Assembly (NCBI GenBank): GCA_019912965.1
Contig: JAIOHM010000215.1
Span: forward strand, 1 to 63,311
Source: Anaerolineae bacterium
GTDB lineage: Bacteria > Chloroflexota > Anaerolineae > Aggregatilineales > Phototrophicaceae
Direction of reading: 5' to 3'
Length of the DNA: 63,311 nucleotides
Shown here: piece after piece, positions 62,135 to 63,311 of the stretch
How the letters are laid out: each line of letters opens with the position of its first letter
How positions within the stretch are numbered: the stretch's first letter is position 1
Notes under the pieces: generated by a model
Seen by the model: the letters and a program-made list of their open reading frames with translations, nothing else
Databases searched by the model: none
What the model was told of the DNA's origin: nothing
Program-made: the position numbers and the translations under genes

Positions 62135-63040
62135 TCAGTTATTGCCCGTCATTTGCAGGAACATGTCTTCTAGCGTCGGCTGTTCTAGGGTCAGATGATG
62201 CACATGCATCCCCTGTTTCACCAATGCCGCGTTAATCAGCGCCGCATCCGCCGGATCATGTGCCGTCACCTTCACGTGCCCATTTTGCTGAACCGCCGAC
62301 CAACCCGATTGATTCAGATAGCGAACCGCATCGACTGGCGACCGCACCCCAACCAGTAGATGACTTTCCCGCTGGGCTTGCAGCGATGCCAAAGTGCCCT
62401 GAAATAACATCCGCCCGCCGTTGACGATGCCCAGATGTGTCGCCATGATTTCGATTTCGCTCAACAAATGGCTGGAAAGGAACACCGTGATGCCGTATTC
62501 CTGTGGCATCATGCGGATCAAATCGCGGATTTCATGGATGCCCGCCGGGTCAAGCCCATTGGTCGGCTCATCCAGAATCAACAGTTCCGGTTGATTGAGC
62601 AGCGCCAGCGCCAAACCCAACCGCTGCTTCATACCCAGCGAATACGTCTTGGTTGGCTTATCCGCCGCATCCATCAAGTTGACGATTTTCAAAACCCGGT
62701 CAATATGCTGCTTATCGGCGTTCAACAGCAACCGGGTCACTTCTAGGTTTTCCCGCCCGCTGAGGTGAGGATACAGCGCGGGCATTTCCACCAACGCCCC
62801 AACCCGTTTCAAAATCGCCGGACGCTGCCGCGAGTCAGCTACATCCAATCCAAACAGATGAGCATTCCCACCTGTTGGCTGGATAAGACCTAAAAGCATT
62901 CGGATGGTTGTGGTTTTGCCTGCGCCGTTCGGCCCTAAAAAACCATAGACCGAACCAGAGGGCACTTCCAAATTCAGCTTGTCCACTGCTTGGAAGTTTT
63001 TGTAGCGGCGCGATAAGCCCACCGTGTGAATAATATTCAT
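62135..63040 (-). CDS. ABC transporter ATP-binding protein
   Basis: A 301-residue ATPase. The Walker A motif is GPNGAGKTT with Lys42, the signature is YSLGMKQRLGL, Walker B is LLILDEPTNGLDP, and the switch His is in FLSSHLLSE. The C-terminal extension of about 80 residues after the core (SLQAQRESHLLVGV to PTLEDMFLQMT) is the usual one of ABC-2 drug or lantibiotic-type ATPases. The start is ATG at 63040 behind GGGGAAGG. It is the first gene of the minus-strand group ATPase, permease, response regulator, kinase. The 271 bases upstream hold a promoter with three direct repeats. Confidence 0.95.
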   Translation of the reverse strand: MNIIHTVGLSRRYKNFQAVDKLNLEVPSGSVYGFLGPNGAGKTTTIRMLLGLIQPTGGNAHLFGLDVADSRQRPAILKRVGALVEMPALYPHLSGRENLEVTRLLLNADKQHIDRVLKIVNLMDAADKPTKTYSLGMKQRLGLALALLNQPELLILDEPTNGLDPAGIHEIRDLIRMMPQEYGITVFLSSHLLSEIEIMATHLGIVNGGRMLFQGTLASLQAQRESHLLVGVRSPVDAVRYLNQSGWSAVQQNGHVKVTAHDPADAALINAALVKQGMHVHHLTLEQPTLEDMFLQMTGNN

Positions 63041-63086
63041 CGCCTTCCCCTTATGTGTTGCTTGTTGATTACAACCTTATCGGGGA

Positions 63087-63092
63087 TTTGTA
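63087..63092 (-). promoter_or_regulatory. Candidate -10 element of the ABC transporter operon
   Basis: On the minus strand TGCTACAAA gives an extended -10 (TG-n-TACAAA) about 47 bases before the ATPase ATG. The direct repeats at 63099-63127 cover the place where the -35 box would be. Confidence 0.4.
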
Positions 63093-63098
63093 GCAGGC

Positions 63099-63127
63099 TT
63101 ATCGCTAAATTGTCGCAAATTTGTCGC
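63099..63127 (-). promoter_or_regulatory. Three GCGAYAA direct repeats, 11-nt period: candidate response-regulator operator
   Basis: On the minus strand GCGACAA, GCGACAA and GCGATAA start exactly 11 bases apart (plus-strand copies at 63121-63127, 63110-63116 and 63099-63105). They lie directly upstream of the candidate -10 element and overlap the -35 position. OmpR-family regulators commonly bind such helically phased direct repeats and activate from this position. The regulator encoded at 60363-61061 is the obvious candidate. Confidence 0.55.
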
Positions 63128-63280
63128 GGATTAAGAACCTGACTGCAAAGCCTTTCACCCCAAATACACAAGCCAGTGACATATTTAGACTGTCTTTCAC
63201 GCTGCTCTCCCAAGTGGTTCACTGCATGACACTTTTAATGCAAAGCCATTTTTCGAGCCGGAATCAGCAGGGTATGGACT

Positions 63281-63304
63281 CCCCTCCTCGCGTGCGGGGA
63301 GGGG
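63281..63304. repeat. G/C-rich palindromic intergenic repeat
   Basis: A 24-base hairpin with ten pairs (one T-G) and a four-base loop, CCCCTCC...GGAGGGG, followed by TTGGGGG at the window edge. It resembles the short C-rich/G-rich palindromes spread between genes in many Chloroflexota genomes. It may also act as a terminator hairpin for a gene outside the window. Between it and the ABC promoter I see nothing else. Confidence 0.5.
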
Positions 63305-63311
63305 TTGGGGG

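Overview
The window is dominated by a type I modular polyketide synthase (PKS) locus on the minus strand (about 44.5 kb down to base 1, running off the left edge), followed on the right by carbohydrate, envelope, signalling and ABC-transport genes. Moderate GC, a NarL-type regulator paired with a kinase carrying many GAF domains, a GpgS-like enzyme fused to Usp domains, and a G/C-rich palindromic intergenic repeat at the right edge all suggest a bacterium such as a Chloroflexota (Anaerolineae-like) member. This assignment is an inference from gene style; no rRNA or marker gene is present.

PKS region (1-44476, read right to left): a polysaccharide-type flippase (42962-44476), a type II thioesterase (42065-42829), an Sfp-type phosphopantetheinyl transferase (41295-42068), then single-module PKS proteins called G, F, E, D, C, B and A here. 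A DMT-family transporter sits between B and A. Most junctions overlap (ATGA, TAATG) or are a few bases long, so this is very probably one operon. Modules: G KS-AT-DH-ER-KR-ACP; F KS-AT-(DH remnant)-KR-ACP; E KS-AT-DH-ER-KR-ACP; D KS-AT-cMT-ACP; C KS-AT-DH-cMT-ER-KR-ACP; B KS-AT-DH-cMT-KR-ACP; A KS-AT-DH-(cut by the window edge). All AT domains are in cis. F to A carry N-terminal helical docking segments; G does not, which fits G being the first module. No loading module and no terminal thioesterase domain are visible. If gene order equals assembly order, the product is a reduced, repeatedly C-methylated chain with one hydroxyl and one ketone. The KR domains of C (catalytic Tyr to His) and E (catalytic Ser to Ala) are non-canonical.

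Middle region (44623-53171): an SLC13/DASS-type transporter with two TrkA-C domains, a Gfo/Idh/MocA dehydrogenase with a sugar isomerase/epimerase, a GH63-like hydrolase, a Usp-GpgS fusion and a GT4 glycosyltransferase. The GH63-like enzyme and the GpgS-like enzyme suggest turnover of glucosylglycerate or a similar glycoside.

Right region (53253-63311): a LysM-SGNH hydrolase, a NarL-type response regulator with a multi-GAF histidine kinase, then on the minus strand an ABC transporter (ATPase, permease) followed by an OmpR-type regulator and a multi-pass membrane histidine kinase. Three GCGAYAA direct repeats with an exact 11-nt period lie in the ABC promoter and look like a response-regulator operator. 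The gap between permease and regulator holds a nested inverted-repeat element and a 12-bp hairpin. No gap between genes exceeds 300 bases. No tRNA, rRNA, CRISPR array, transposase or phage gene was seen.
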